64,000 bases of DNA from assembly GCF_020162115.1 (NCBI RefSeq), contig NZ_CP083911.1, forward strand, positions 2,666,001-2,730,000, in the 5' to 3' direction. Below, piece after piece: positions 7,502-16,176 of the stretch (position 1 is the first letter of the stretch; every line of letters starts with the position of its first letter). This DNA comes from Tepidimonas taiwanensis. Lineage in GTDB: Bacteria > Pseudomonadota > Gammaproteobacteria > Burkholderiales > Burkholderiaceae_C. The translations under genes were made by a program, and so were the position numbers. The notes under the pieces were generated by a model. It made no database searches. It had not been told where the DNA came from and saw only the letters and a program-made list of their open reading frames with translations.

Positions 7502-8686
7502 TCACACCCCGCGGCTGCGCTCCGCCGCAAAGCGCTGGCGAAACGCCGCGAACGTCCCCGCCTCCAGTGCCGCGCGCACTTCGCGCATCAGGTTCAGGTA
7601 GTAGTGCAGGTTGTGGATCGTGGCCAGCATCGGCCCCAGCATCTCGCCGCAGCGGTCCAGGTGGTGCAGATACGCGCGGCTGAAGCCCTCGCGCCCGCCG
7701 TCGTTCCAACTCACCCCGGCGTCACCCGCACAGGCGTAGCAGGTGCAGTCCGGGTCGATCGGCAGCGGGTCGTCCTTGTAGCGCGCGTTGCGGATCTTGA
7801 CGTCACCGTAGCGCGTGAACAGGTGGCCGTTGCGCGCGTTGCGCGTGGGCATGACACAGTCGAACATGTCCACCCCGCAGGCCACGCCCTCCACCAGGTC
7901 CTCGGGGGTGCCCACCCCCATTAGGTAGCGCGGCTTGTGCGCGGGCAGCCGGTGCGGCGTGTGCGCCATGATGCGGCGCATCTCTTCTTTCGGTTCGCCG
8001 ACGCTGACGCCGCCGATCGCGTAACCGTGGAAGTCCATCGCCACCAGTGCCTCCAGCGACGCTTCGCGCAGGTGCTCGAACATGCCGCCCTGCACGATGC
8101 CAAAGAGCGCGTTCGGGTTGCCCAGCCGCTCGAACTCGGCCTTCGACCGTCGCGCCCAGCGCAGGCTCAGCTCCATGCTGGCGCGCGCCTCGGCCTCGGT
8201 GGTGACGTGGCCGCTCGCCTTGTCGCCCTGCCAGTAGGGCGTGCACTCGTCGAGCTGCATCACGATGTCGCTGTTGAGCACGGTCTGGATCTGCATGCTC
8301 ACCTCGGGCGACAAAAACAGCTTGTCCCCGTTGACCGGTGAGGCAAAGCGCACGCCCTCCTCGGTGATCTTGCGCATCGCCCCGAGCGACCAGACCTGGA
8401 AGCCGCCAGAGTCGGTCAGGATCGGCCGCTCCCACCGTTCGAACCCGTGCAGCCCGCCAAAAGCGCGGATGACGTCCAGCCCCGGCCGCATCCACAGGTG
8501 AAAGGTGTTGCCCAGGATGATCTGCGCCCCCATCTCGCGCAGGCTGCGCGGCGTGACGCCCTTGACCGTGCCGTAGGTGCCCACCGGCATGAAGATCGGC
8601 GTCTCGACCACGCCGTGGTTGAGCGTCAGCCGTCCGCGGCGCGCGTGCGAGGTCGGGTCGGTGGCAAGGAGCTGGAACTGGAGCAT
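7502..8686 (-). CDS. tgt: Queuine tRNA-ribosyltransferase
   Basis: 394 aa. It exchanges guanine-34 for preQ1 in GUN-anticodon tRNAs in queuosine synthesis. Visible motifs are TDSGGFQVWS (substrate-binding Asp), GIVQGG, GVGTPEDLV, and FDCVMPTRNARNG with the catalytic Asp. The zinc site CTCYAC plus the His in FSRAYLHHL is present, but about 12 extra residues (AGDAGVSWNDGG) sit between the cysteines and the histidine compared with the compact E. coli form. It lies on the same strand as queA, but an oppositely oriented toxin-antitoxin pair separates them. Confidence 0.96.
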   Translation of the reverse strand: MLQFQLLATDPTSHARRGRLTLNHGVVETPIFMPVGTYGTVKGVTPRSLREMGAQIILGNTFHLWMRPGLDVIRAFGGLHGFERWERPILTDSGGFQVWSLGAMRKITEEGVRFASPVNGDKLFLSPEVSMQIQTVLNSDIVMQLDECTPYWQGDKASGHVTTEAEARASMELSLRWARRSKAEFERLGNPNALFGIVQGGMFEHLREASLEALVAMDFHGYAIGGVSVGEPKEEMRRIMAHTPHRLPAHKPRYLMGVGTPEDLVEGVACGVDMFDCVMPTRNARNGHLFTRYGDVKIRNARYKDDPLPIDPDCTCYACAGDAGVSWNDGGREGFSRAYLHHLDRCGEMLGPMLATIHNLHYYLNLMREVRAALEAGTFAAFRQRFAAERSRGV

Positions 8687-8709
8687 CGTGGCATTTTACC
8701 GGGGGTGTT

Positions 8710-8769
8710 GCTTTACTCAGGGGTATGGCTTTACTTTAGAATGGGCTTGACTTTATGGAGTGCTTTACG
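8710..8769 (+). repeat. Four phased 8-bp direct repeats upstream of the toxin-antitoxin operon
   Basis: GCTTTACT at 8710-8717, GCTTTACT at 8728-8735, GCTTGACT at 8745-8752 and GCTTTACG at 8762-8769. Start-to-start spacing is 18, 17 and 17 bp, just under two helical turns. The array fills the gap in front of the AbrB-type antitoxin gene and includes a possible -10 (TAGAAT, 8737-8742). It is best read as an operator for autoregulation of the pair. Confidence 0.55.
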
Positions 8770-8792
8770 CCGATCCGAGTAGGAGTGGGGTC

Positions 8793-9020
8793 ATGGACGT
8801 CGTCGAAGCCGTCGTCTCCAGCAAAGGGCAGGTGACGCTGCCCGCCGCCATGCGCGCCAAGCTGGGCATCCGCCCCGGCTCGCACATCCAGTTCGAGCTG
8901 CGCGGCGAGGAACTCGTCATCCGACCAGAGCCGCCGATGAGCGCGTACTACGGCATGCTCAAGGGTTACGACCTGGGCGATATCGAACCACCGAAAGAGC
9001 CGGACCGGGAGTTCGACTGA
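8793..9020 (+). CDS. AbrB/MazE-type antitoxin (VapB-like)
   Basis: 75 aa from the ATG at 8793 with AGGAG at 8781-8785; the frame extends further upstream but without a site. The N-terminal half is a swapped-hairpin AbrB domain (VVSSKGQVTLPAAMRAKLGI, then SHIQFELRGEELVI), which binds DNA. The acidic C-terminal tail (DIEPPKEPDREFD) would wrap the toxin. The stop codon is immediately followed by the toxin ATG. It should neutralise the PIN toxin and repress its own promoter, which carries four direct repeats. Confidence 0.88.
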   Translation: MDVVEAVVSSKGQVTLPAAMRAKLGIRPGSHIQFELRGEELVIRPEPPMSAYYGMLKGYDLGDIEPPKEPDREFD

Positions 9021-9404
9021 ATGAACGTCGTCGACTCCTCGGGTTGGATCGAATTTTTTCGTGCAGGGCCGAACGGCCCGATTTTCAAGGCGGTGATCGA
9101 CGACCGCCACCGCCTGCTGGTGCCCACGCTGTCGCTGTTCGAGGTGTGCCGCGTGCTCAGCCGCAAGGTGCCAGACGCGGTGGTCGCGCGCTGCCTGGAC
9201 GTGATGCGGCTCGGCCGCGTCGTCGACCTCACGGACGCCCGTGCCGTGGCGGCGGCGCACGTCGCGCGCGAGCACAACCTGGCCATGGCCGACGCGGTGA
9301 TGCTCAGCATCGCGCGCGAGTTCAACGCCACGCTCTGGACGCAGGATGCCGACTACGCCGGGTTGGCGGGGGTGCGGTACTTCCCGAAGCCGTCGCCGGG
9401 CTGA
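9021..9404 (+). CDS. PIN-domain toxin (VapC-type ribonuclease)
   Basis: 127 aa, beginning at the base after the antitoxin stop. The acidic PIN residues are visible: Asp5 (VVDSS), Glu41 (LFEV), Asp91 (MADAVM) and Asp109 (WTQDADY). Together they hold Mg2+ for RNA cleavage; VapC toxins cut tRNA or rRNA. The exact RNA target cannot be read from sequence. The gene points towards the 3' end of queA, 57 bp away. Confidence 0.9.
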   Translation: MNVVDSSGWIEFFRAGPNGPIFKAVIDDRHRLLVPTLSLFEVCRVLSRKVPDAVVARCLDVMRLGRVVDLTDARAVAAAHVAREHNLAMADAVMLSIAREFNATLWTQDADYAGLAGVRYFPKPSPG

Positions 9405-9425
9405 ACACGTCGGCGCGATAGACGA

Positions 9426-9444
9426 CGTCCTGACGGCCAGGACG
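9426..9444. terminator. Hairpin between convergent toxin gene and queA
   Basis: CGTCCTG and CAGGACG form a perfect 7-bp stem around a 5-nt loop. It lies in the 57-bp gap between the two convergent stop codons and lacks a T-run, so it is a possible bidirectional transcript end. Confidence 0.4.
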
Positions 9445-9461
9445 CCCGGGCGTCTACCCCG

Positions 9462-10544
9462 TCACGGCGAACCCGTCGATCGTTGCAGCAGCATCGCATC
9501 CCCGTAGCTGAAAAAGCGGTAGCGCTGCGCGATCGCGTGGCGGTACAGCGCCATGATGTGGTCGTAGCCGGCGAAGGCGCTGACCAGCATCATCAGCGTG
9601 CTGCGCGGCAGGTGGAAGTTGGTGATCATCCCGTCCACCACGCGGAAATCGAACCCGGGCGTGATGAAGATGTCGGTGTCGCCCTCGGTGGCACCGGTGC
9701 GCGCCCAGCTCTCCAGTGTGCGCACGGTGGTCGTGCCCACGGCCAGCACGCGGCCGCCCGCGCGGCGCGTGCGCTCGAGCGCGGCCAGCGTCTCGGGCGG
9801 GATGCGGTACCACTCACTGTGCATGCGGTGCTGACGGATGTCGTCGACCTTGACCGGCTGGAACGTCCCGGCGCCAACGTGCAGCGTGACGCTGGCGCGC
9901 TGCACCCCGCGCGCGTCCAATGCGGCGAGCACGCTCTCGTCGAAATGCAGCGCCGCCGTGGGCGCGGCCACCGCCCCGGGGTTCTTGGCGAAAATGGTTT
10001 GGTAACGGCGCTCGTCCTCCGCCGTGTCGGCGTGCTCGATGTACGGGGGCAGCGGCACGTGGCCGTGGCGCGCCATCAGCGTGTACGGGTCGTCGGAAAA
10101 CCGCAGGCGAAACAGCGGCCCGTCGACGTCGGGCCAGCGACCGAGCAGCGTGGCGGTGAAGCCCGGCTGGCCGTCCGCGCCGATGGCCATGCGCAGCACC
10201 GTTCCCGGCGTCGGTTTTTTGCTGACCTTCATGTGCGCGACGACCTCGCCGTCGGCCAGCACGCGCTCGACCAGCAGCTCCAGCCGCCCGCCGGTGGGCT
10301 TTTCGCCAAACAGCCGGGCCTTGATGACCTGCGTGTCGTTGAACACCAGCAGATCACCGGGTTCCAGCAGCCCCGGCAGCTCGCGGAAGACGCGGTCCAC
10401 CGGCGGCCACGTGCGCCCATCGAGCAGCCGAGAGGCGCTGCGCTCGGGTGCCGGGTGCTGGGCGATCAGCTCGGGGGGGAGGGGAAAGTCGAAGTCGCCG
10501 GTGGTCCAGGTGCGCGCCGGCGCGGGGGGCGGGGAGGTCGTCAT
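9462..10544 (-). CDS. queA: S-adenosylmethionine:tRNA ribosyltransferase-isomerase
   Basis: 360 aa. It transfers the ribosyl part of SAM to preQ1 in tRNA, the step after Tgt. Recognised by FDFPLPPELIAQHPAPERSASRLL, DLLVFNDTQVIKARL, PLPPYIEH, TAALHFDE, TLHVGAGTFQPVK and GGRVLAVGTTTVRTLES. Length is typical. It normally forms an operon with tgt; here it is upstream of tgt in the same direction, but 775 bp holding the toxin-antitoxin pair lie between them. Confidence 0.96.
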   Translation of the reverse strand: MTTSPPPAPARTWTTGDFDFPLPPELIAQHPAPERSASRLLDGRTWPPVDRVFRELPGLLEPGDLLVFNDTQVIKARLFGEKPTGGRLELLVERVLADGEVVAHMKVSKKPTPGTVLRMAIGADGQPGFTATLLGRWPDVDGPLFRLRFSDDPYTLMARHGHVPLPPYIEHADTAEDERRYQTIFAKNPGAVAAPTAALHFDESVLAALDARGVQRASVTLHVGAGTFQPVKVDDIRQHRMHSEWYRIPPETLAALERTRRAGGRVLAVGTTTVRTLESWARTGATEGDTDIFITPGFDFRVVDGMITNFHLPRSTLMMLVSAFAGYDHIMALYRHAIAQRYRFFSYGDAMLLQRSTGSP

Positions 10545-10666
10545 GTCGCTCGAGGGCCGGACGGGCCCGTACCAAGTCCAAGGGCTTCCAATTGTCGCAC
10601 GGCCCGCGCCGCCCGCCGCAATCGACTACAGTCACGCCGATCGACAACCGGTAAGAGGCGAACGAG

Positions 10667-11752
10667 ATGTGGATGCAAGTGGTGTGGTTCGTTGCGGGGC
10701 TGGTCGCGCTGGTGGTGGGGGCCGACGCGTTGGTGCGGGGCGCGTCCAAGCTGGCGCTGTCGCTGGGCATTTCGCCGCTGGTGGTGGGCTTGACCATCGT
10801 GGCCTTCGGCACCAGCGCGCCGGAGGTGGCCGTCTCCACCGGTGCGGTGCTGGGTGGCCAGACCGACATCGCGGTCGGCAACGTGGTGGGCAGCAACATC
10901 CTCAACGTGCTGCTCATCCTGGGGGCGAGCGCCGTCATCACGCCTTTGGTGGTCCACGTACAGCTCATCCGGCAGGAGGTGCCGATCATGGTGGGCGCGA
11001 CGATCCTGTTGGTGGTGCTCGGGCTCGACGGCCGCATCGCGTGGTACGAGGCGGCGCTGTTGCTGGCGCTGCTCGTGGCCTACACCGCCTTTCTCGTCAT
11101 CCAGTCGCGGCGTGAGTCGGCCGCCGCGACCGCAGAGTTCGATGCCGAGCTGCAGCCGCCCGCGCCCGATGCCTGGGATGCGAAGTGGCCGGTGCAGCTG
11201 GCGCTGATCGCGGTGGGGCTGGCTCTGCTCGTGGTCGGCTCCGGCTGGATGGTGGACGCGGCGGTGGTGTTCGCCCGGGCGCTGGGCGTGAGCGACGTGG
11301 TCATCGGGCTGACGATCGTCGCGGCGGGCACCTCGATGCCCGAGGTGGCGACGTCGCTCGCTGCCGCGTTCAAGGGTGAACGCGACATCGCGGTCGGAAA
11401 CGTGGTGGGCAGCAACACGTTCAACATCCTCGGCTGCGTCGGCGTGGCCGGGGTGGCGTCGGGCAGCGCCGGGCTGGTGTTGGCCCCGTCGGTGCTGGCG
11501 TTCGACCTGTGGGTGATGCTGGCGGTGGCGCTGGCGTGCCTGCCGGTGTTTCTCACCGGGCGCGAGATCGCGCGCTGGGAGGGGGCGTTGTTTCTCGGTT
11601 ACTACGTGGCGTACACGGCGTATCTGATTCTCGCGGCGCAGTCGCACGCGGCGCTGCCCGCGTTCTCATCGGTGATGCTGGGCTTCGTCGTCCCGCTGAC
11701 GGTCGTGGCCCTGATCACGAGCGTGTTGCGCTCCGCAAATAGCGCGAAATAG
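10667..11752 (+). CDS. Calcium/sodium antiporter, YrbG family
   Basis: 361 aa with about ten transmembrane segments arranged as two inverted halves. Each half has the alpha-repeat of cation/Ca2+ exchangers: GTSAPEVAVS and GNVVGSNILN in the first, GTSMPEVATS and GNVVGSNTFN in the second. The acidic and Asn residues in these repeats line the ion path. The internal DNA similarity between 10871-10906 and 11391-11420 comes from this duplication. A short hydrophilic linker (about 145-170) joins the halves. It likely exports Ca2+ in exchange for Na+. Confidence 0.9.
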   Translation: MWMQVVWFVAGLVALVVGADALVRGASKLALSLGISPLVVGLTIVAFGTSAPEVAVSTGAVLGGQTDIAVGNVVGSNILNVLLILGASAVITPLVVHVQLIRQEVPIMVGATILLVVLGLDGRIAWYEAALLLALLVAYTAFLVIQSRRESAAATAEFDAELQPPAPDAWDAKWPVQLALIAVGLALLVVGSGWMVDAAVVFARALGVSDVVIGLTIVAAGTSMPEVATSLAAAFKGERDIAVGNVVGSNTFNILGCVGVAGVASGSAGLVLAPSVLAFDLWVMLAVALACLPVFLTGREIARWEGALFLGYYVAYTAYLILAAQSHAALPAFSSVMLGFVVPLTVVALITSVLRSANSAK

Positions 11753-11854
11753 ACGAACGGTCGTGCGGAAATCGTTCCGCTGCGGCACAATTGGGAGGCA
11801 TTTTTCGCAGAACGACAGGGGCGCCCGACGCCCCGCAGAGGAGACTGCCCCGCC

Positions 11855-12898
11855 ATGATCCGCCCTGCCCACGTGTCCCCCGACGGCACCCGCTGGTCGC
11901 GGTGGTGGGAGACGGTGCGGGAGGACTACACGCTCGCGGTGCTGACGCTGGGGGGTGTGGTGGCGGTCGCGTGGCTCGCGCCGTTCGCGGTGTACCGCGC
12001 GGTGACGGGCAACTGGCTCGCCGCGGCCAACGACACGATCCTATCGCTCGTGCTTGGCTGGGCGGCGTGGCACGCGTGGCGCACCGGCAACACGCGCTGG
12101 CCCGGGTGGGTGATGGCGCTGGCGATCGTCGCGGGGATCTGGGCGATTGGCGTGGCGGCACAGTTCGCGGCGCTGTTCTGGGCCTATCCCGGCGTGCTGA
12201 TGATGTTTTTCCTGGTGCCGGCGCCGGCCGCCGCGTTGCTCGGGATCGCGGCCGTTCTTGGCGCGGCGGGCCTGTCGTGGCGCGAGCTGGGGGGCACCGG
12301 AGGGCTGCCGTTCTTCGTCATCACCAATGTGCTGACGGGGGTGTTCGGCTACGTCGTCTCGCAGCAGGCGCAAGCCCGCATCGCGCGCTGGCAGACCCTC
12401 AGTTTCGTCGACCCGCTCACCGGCGTGGGCAACCGCCGGCTGATGTCGGTGGAACTGGCGCAGGCGTGTGCGCGCCCCGGCTCGGCGGGCACGCTGGCGG
12501 TGCTCGACCTGGACCACTTCAAATCGATCAACGACCGCCACGGTCACGACGCGGGCGACGCGGTGCTGCGCGATTTCGCCATGGCCGTGCAGTCCGCGCT
12601 GCGCAAGACCGACCGGCTCTACCGCGTGGGAGGTGAGGAGTTCGTCGTCTGGCTGCCGCAGGGCGACCGCGCAGCCGCCGCCGCGGTGCTGGAGCGCGTG
12701 CGCAGCGTGGTGCGGGGGCAGGTGCGGGTGGCGGGCGAGGCGGTCACGTTCTCGGCCGGGGTGTCTGCACATGTGGCCGGCGAGCCGTGGGAGGTGTGCA
12801 TCGCGCGCGCCGACCAGGCACTGTACCGAGCCAAGCGTGCCGGGCGCGACCGTGTGCTGTGGCCGACCGTTGACGAAGGGTTGCCCGCCCGGGTGTGA
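11855..12898 (+). CDS. Membrane-bound GGDEF diguanylate cyclase
   Basis: 347 aa. Five or six transmembrane helices fill residues 27-170, an unclassified membrane sensor region. A GGDEF domain follows, opening with DPLTGVGNRR (186-195). The catalytic GGEEF is at 259-263, and an intact inhibitory I-site RxxD (RKTD, 250-253) lies five residues upstream. It should make cyclic di-GMP from two GTP and be subject to product inhibition. The membrane part has no extracytoplasmic ligand domain that I recognise, so the signal is unknown. Confidence 0.92.
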   Translation: MIRPAHVSPDGTRWSRWWETVREDYTLAVLTLGGVVAVAWLAPFAVYRAVTGNWLAAANDTILSLVLGWAAWHAWRTGNTRWPGWVMALAIVAGIWAIGVAAQFAALFWAYPGVLMMFFLVPAPAAALLGIAAVLGAAGLSWRELGGTGGLPFFVITNVLTGVFGYVVSQQAQARIARWQTLSFVDPLTGVGNRRLMSVELAQACARPGSAGTLAVLDLDHFKSINDRHGHDAGDAVLRDFAMAVQSALRKTDRLYRVGGEEFVVWLPQGDRAAAAAVLERVRSVVRGQVRVAGEAVTFSAGVSAHVAGEPWEVCIARADQALYRAKRAGRDRVLWPTVDEGLPARV

Positions 12899-12955
12899 CG
12901 GGGCCAAGCGGCGCGCGCCGCCGCGGACGTGGGGCGGTACTGCTAGCATCGCCGC

Positions 12956-15136
12956 ATGGCCCGCGCCATGTCCCCCGCACCCGAGCCCGTTGCGGCACCG
13001 GCGACCGCGACCGGTGCGGTGCCCGCGCGCGCCGACAGTGGGCCACAGCGCGCGCTGCGGCGGCTGGGCTTGGTGCGGCCGATCGATCTGGCGTTGCACC
13101 TGCCACTGCGCTACGAGGACCTGACCCGCGTTCGAACCTTGTCCGAGGCGCGTGCGGGTGACGAGGTGTTGATCGAGGGCAGCGTCATCGCGACCGAGGT
13201 GCGTCCGCATCCCCGCCGCCAGCTCGTCGCGACGCTGCAGGTCGCCGGCGGCGGTCGCTGTACGTTGCGTTTTTTCACCTTCTACCCCAGCCACCAGAAG
13301 GCGCTGGCGGTGGGCAGCCGCGTGCGCGCGCACGGGGAGCTGCGCGGCAGCGACTGGGCGGGCTGGACCATGATGCACCCGCGGCTGCTGTCGGCCGACG
13401 CGCCGCTGTCGCAGGGGCTCACACCCGTGTACCCGACGACCGCGGGGCTGCCGCAGGCGTATCTGCGCGCGGCCATCGCGCACGCGCTGCGGCAGGTGGA
13501 CCTGACGGAGACGGTGCCGTCCGACGCCCTGGCGGACTTGCCGCTGCCCTTGGCGGGTGGCCCGGGGGGCCATTGGACGTTGCGCGCCGCCCTGCAGTAT
13601 CTGCACCAGCCCGACCCGCGCGAGCCGCTCGCCGCGCTGCAGGACCGGCAGCATCCGGCGTGGCAGCGGCTCAAGGCCGAGGAGCTGCTGGCGCAGCAGC
13701 TCGCGCAGGTGCAGGCGCGGCGCGAGCGCGACGCGCTGCGGGCACCGGTATTGCGCGCCGCGCCCGAGGGCCTGCCGCAGCGCCTGCAGGCGGCGTTGCC
13801 GTTTGCGCTGACCGGCGCGCAGCGGCGCGTGGTGGCCGAGATCGCCGCGGACCTGGCGCGCCCGGTGCCGATGCACCGGCTGTTGCAGGGCGATGTGGGC
13901 AGCGGCAAGACGGTGGTGGCGGCGCTGGCCGCGGCGGTGGCGATCGACGCGGGCTGGCAGTGCGCGCTGATGGCCCCCACCGAAATCCTGGCCGAGCAGC
14001 ATTTCGGCAAGCTGGTGCAGTGGATCGAACCGCTGCTCGCGCCGCTCGGGCGCACGGTGGCGTGGCTCACCGGCAGCCAGCCGCGCGCGCAGCGGCAGGC
14101 GATGTTGGCGCGCATCGCCTCGGGCGAGGCGGCGCTGGTGGTGGGCACGCACGCGGTGATCCAGGAGCAGGTGGCGTTCGCCCGGCTGGGGCTGGCGGTG
14201 ATCGACGAGCAGCACCGCTTCGGTGTCGCGCAGCGGCTGGCGCTGCGGCGCAAGGCCGGCGCGTCCGCGGCCGGGCTGGAGCCGCACCTGCTGATGATGA
14301 GCGCCACCCCCATCCCGCGCACGCTGGCGATGACGGTGTACGGCGACCTCGACGTCTCAACCATAGACGAGCTGCCCCCCGGGCGCAGCCCCATCGTCAC
14401 CAAGGTGCTGGCCGCGCACCGGCGGCCCGCGGTGATCGAGCGCATCCGCGCCCAGGTGGCGCAAGGGCGGCAGGTGTACTGGGTGTGCCCGCTGATCGAG
14501 GAGAGCGAAGCGCTCGATTTGCGCGCCGCCACCGCGACGCACGCAGAGCTTGCGCAGGCGCTCGCCGGGGTGCACGGCCCCGACGGGCGGCCGGTGCAGG
14601 TGGGGCTGCTGCACGCGCGGCTGGCCGCGGCCGAGAAAAAAGCCATCATGGCCGCGTTTGCCGCGGGGGCGCTCGCGGTGCTGGTCAGCACCACGGTGAT
14701 CGAGGTCGGCGTGGACGTGCCCAACGCGTCGCTGATGGTCATCGAGCACGCCGAGCGCTTCGGCCTGAGCCAGCTGCATCAGTTGCGCGGGCGCGTCGGG
14801 CGGGGGACGGTGGCGTCGGTATGCCTGTTGCTGTACTCGCCGGGCGAGTCGGGGCGCGTCAGCGACAGCGCACGCGAGCGCCTGCGGGCAATGGTCGAGA
14901 CGCAGGATGGCTTCGAGATCGCGCGGCGCGACCTGGCGATTCGCGGCCCCGGCGAGTTTTTGGGCTCGCGCCAGTCCGGCACGCCGCTGCTGCGCTTTGC
15001 CGACCTGGACACCGACGAGCCGCTGATCGAGTGGGCGCGCCGCTGGGCACCGCGGCTGTGGGCGCGCGACCCGGCGGCGGCGCAGCGCCATCTGGAGCGC
15101 TGGTTGGGCGGGAAATTGGACTATCTGAAGGCCTGA
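12956..15136 (+). CDS. recG: ATP-dependent DNA helicase RecG
   Basis: 726 aa; start taken at the ATG at 12956 (12968 is an alternative). An N-terminal wedge/OB domain (about 40-170) is followed by helicase lobes with Walker A GDVGSGKT, the DEAH-like box DEQHRFG, motif III MSATPIPRTLAM, HARL, STTVIEVGVDVPNA and QLRGRVGRG. RecG reverses stalled forks and branch-migrates Holliday junctions. It lies just upstream of oxyR, as in many Burkholderiales. Confidence 0.96.
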   Translation: MARAMSPAPEPVAAPATATGAVPARADSGPQRALRRLGLVRPIDLALHLPLRYEDLTRVRTLSEARAGDEVLIEGSVIATEVRPHPRRQLVATLQVAGGGRCTLRFFTFYPSHQKALAVGSRVRAHGELRGSDWAGWTMMHPRLLSADAPLSQGLTPVYPTTAGLPQAYLRAAIAHALRQVDLTETVPSDALADLPLPLAGGPGGHWTLRAALQYLHQPDPREPLAALQDRQHPAWQRLKAEELLAQQLAQVQARRERDALRAPVLRAAPEGLPQRLQAALPFALTGAQRRVVAEIAADLARPVPMHRLLQGDVGSGKTVVAALAAAVAIDAGWQCALMAPTEILAEQHFGKLVQWIEPLLAPLGRTVAWLTGSQPRAQRQAMLARIASGEAALVVGTHAVIQEQVAFARLGLAVIDEQHRFGVAQRLALRRKAGASAAGLEPHLLMMSATPIPRTLAMTVYGDLDVSTIDELPPGRSPIVTKVLAAHRRPAVIERIRAQVAQGRQVYWVCPLIEESEALDLRAATATHAELAQALAGVHGPDGRPVQVGLLHARLAAAEKKAIMAAFAAGALAVLVSTTVIEVGVDVPNASLMVIEHAERFGLSQLHQLRGRVGRGTVASVCLLLYSPGESGRVSDSARERLRAMVETQDGFEIARRDLAIRGPGEFLGSRQSGTPLLRFADLDTDEPLIEWARRWAPRLWARDPAAAQRHLERWLGGKLDYLKA

Positions 15137-15145
15137 TCCGATAAT
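15116..15145 (+). promoter_or_regulatory. Candidate promoter for oxyR
   Basis: TTGGAC (15116-15121), an 18-bp spacer and GATAAT (15140-15145), partly inside the recG 3' end. The -10 overlaps a short palindrome, CCGAT-A-ATCGG (15138-15148). It lies about 60 bp upstream of the oxyR ATG. Confidence 0.4.
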
Positions 15146-15207
15146 CGGCATCGTCGGTACCGCCCGCGGGGCGCATCCCGCGGACCGCGTCGAGCCGGAG
15201 GCTGCCC

Positions 15208-16176
15208 ATGACCCTGACCGAACTCAAATACGTCGTCGCGGTGGCGCGCGAGCGCCACTTCGGCCGTGCGGCCGAGGCTTGCTTCGTGTCGCAGCCGACG
15301 CTGTCGGTGGCGATCAAGAAGCTGGAAGAGGAGCTCGAGGTCAAAATCTTCGAGCGCAGCGCCAGCGAAGTCTCCGTCACGCCGCTGGGCGAGGAGATCG
15401 TGCGCCAAGCACAGGTCGTGCTGGAGCAGGCCGCCGCGATCAAGGAAATCGCCAAGCGCGGCAAGGACCCGCTGGCCGGTCCGCTGCGCCTGGGGCTGAT
15501 CTACACCATCGCGCCGTACCTGCTGCCCGACCTGGTCAAGCAGGTGATCGAGCGCGCGCGCCAGATGCCGCTGATCCTGCAGGAAAACTTCACCGCCAAG
15601 CTGCTGGAGCAGCTGCGCCTGGGCGAGATCGACGCGGCGATTCTGGCCGAGCCGTTTCCGGACACGAACCTCGCCGTCGCCCCGCTGTATGACGAGCCGT
15701 TCGTCGCCGTCGTACCGCGCGACCACCCGCTGGCCAAGCGCGACAGCATCACCGCCGAGGAGCTCAAGCGCGAAACCATGCTGCTGCTCGGCAACGGGCA
15801 CTGTTTTCGCGACCACGTGCTGCAGGTGTGCCCGGAGTTCGCGCGCTTTTCCGACACGGCCGAGGGGATCCAGAAGAGCTTCGAGGGCTCGTCGCTGGAG
15901 ACGATCAAGCACATGGTGGCCGCCGGCATGGGGGTGACGCTGGTGCCGCGCCTGTCGGTGCCCAAGGGCGCGCTCGACCCCGCCCAGCGCGACGTGGTGG
16001 CCGCCAGCGCGCCCGGCGACGCCGCCTACGTGCGCTACATTCCGTTCGCGGGCGAGCCGCCGACGCGCCGCGTGGTGCTGGCGTGGCGGCGCAGCTTCAC
16101 CCGCTACGAGGCGATCGCCGCGCTGCGTAACGCCATTTATGCCTGCGAGCTGCCCGGATGCAAGCGACTGACCTGA
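15208..16176 (+). CDS. oxyR: LysR-family peroxide sensor OxyR
   Basis: 322 aa. An N-terminal LysR winged helix (residues 1-60; LSVAIKKLEEELEVKIFER) is followed by the effector domain. The redox cysteines sit exactly where E. coli OxyR has them: Cys199 (GNGHCFRDH) and Cys208 (QVCPE), which form a disulfide on H2O2 exposure. This identifies it as OxyR rather than a generic LysR protein. It overlaps the start of ubiA. Confidence 0.95.
   Translation: MTLTELKYVVAVARERHFGRAAEACFVSQPTLSVAIKKLEEELEVKIFERSASEVSVTPLGEEIVRQAQVVLEQAAAIKEIAKRGKDPLAGPLRLGLIYTIAPYLLPDLVKQVIERARQMPLILQENFTAKLLEQLRLGEIDAAILAEPFPDTNLAVAPLYDEPFVAVVPRDHPLAKRDSITAEELKRETMLLLGNGHCFRDHVLQVCPEFARFSDTAEGIQKSFEGSSLETIKHMVAAGMGVTLVPRLSVPKGALDPAQRDVVAASAPGDAAYVRYIPFAGEPPTRRVVLAWRRSFTRYEAIAALRNAIYACELPGCKRLT

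Noticed and set aside
4639..7530. Very long antisense open frame (963 codons) opposite cbpA-ftsH
   Set aside because: It is rich in Arg/His/Ala/Gly with no family motif, the normal mirror of G/C-rich third codon positions in the real genes on the other strand.
8710..8769. CRISPR-like array
   Set aside because: Repeats are only 8 bp with 9-10-bp gaps and there are no cas genes; an operator array is the better reading.
10871..11420. Repeated DNA around GTGGTGGGCAGCAAC in the antiporter gene
   Set aside because: It reflects the two inverted alpha-repeats of the exchanger protein, not a mobile or regulatory repeat.
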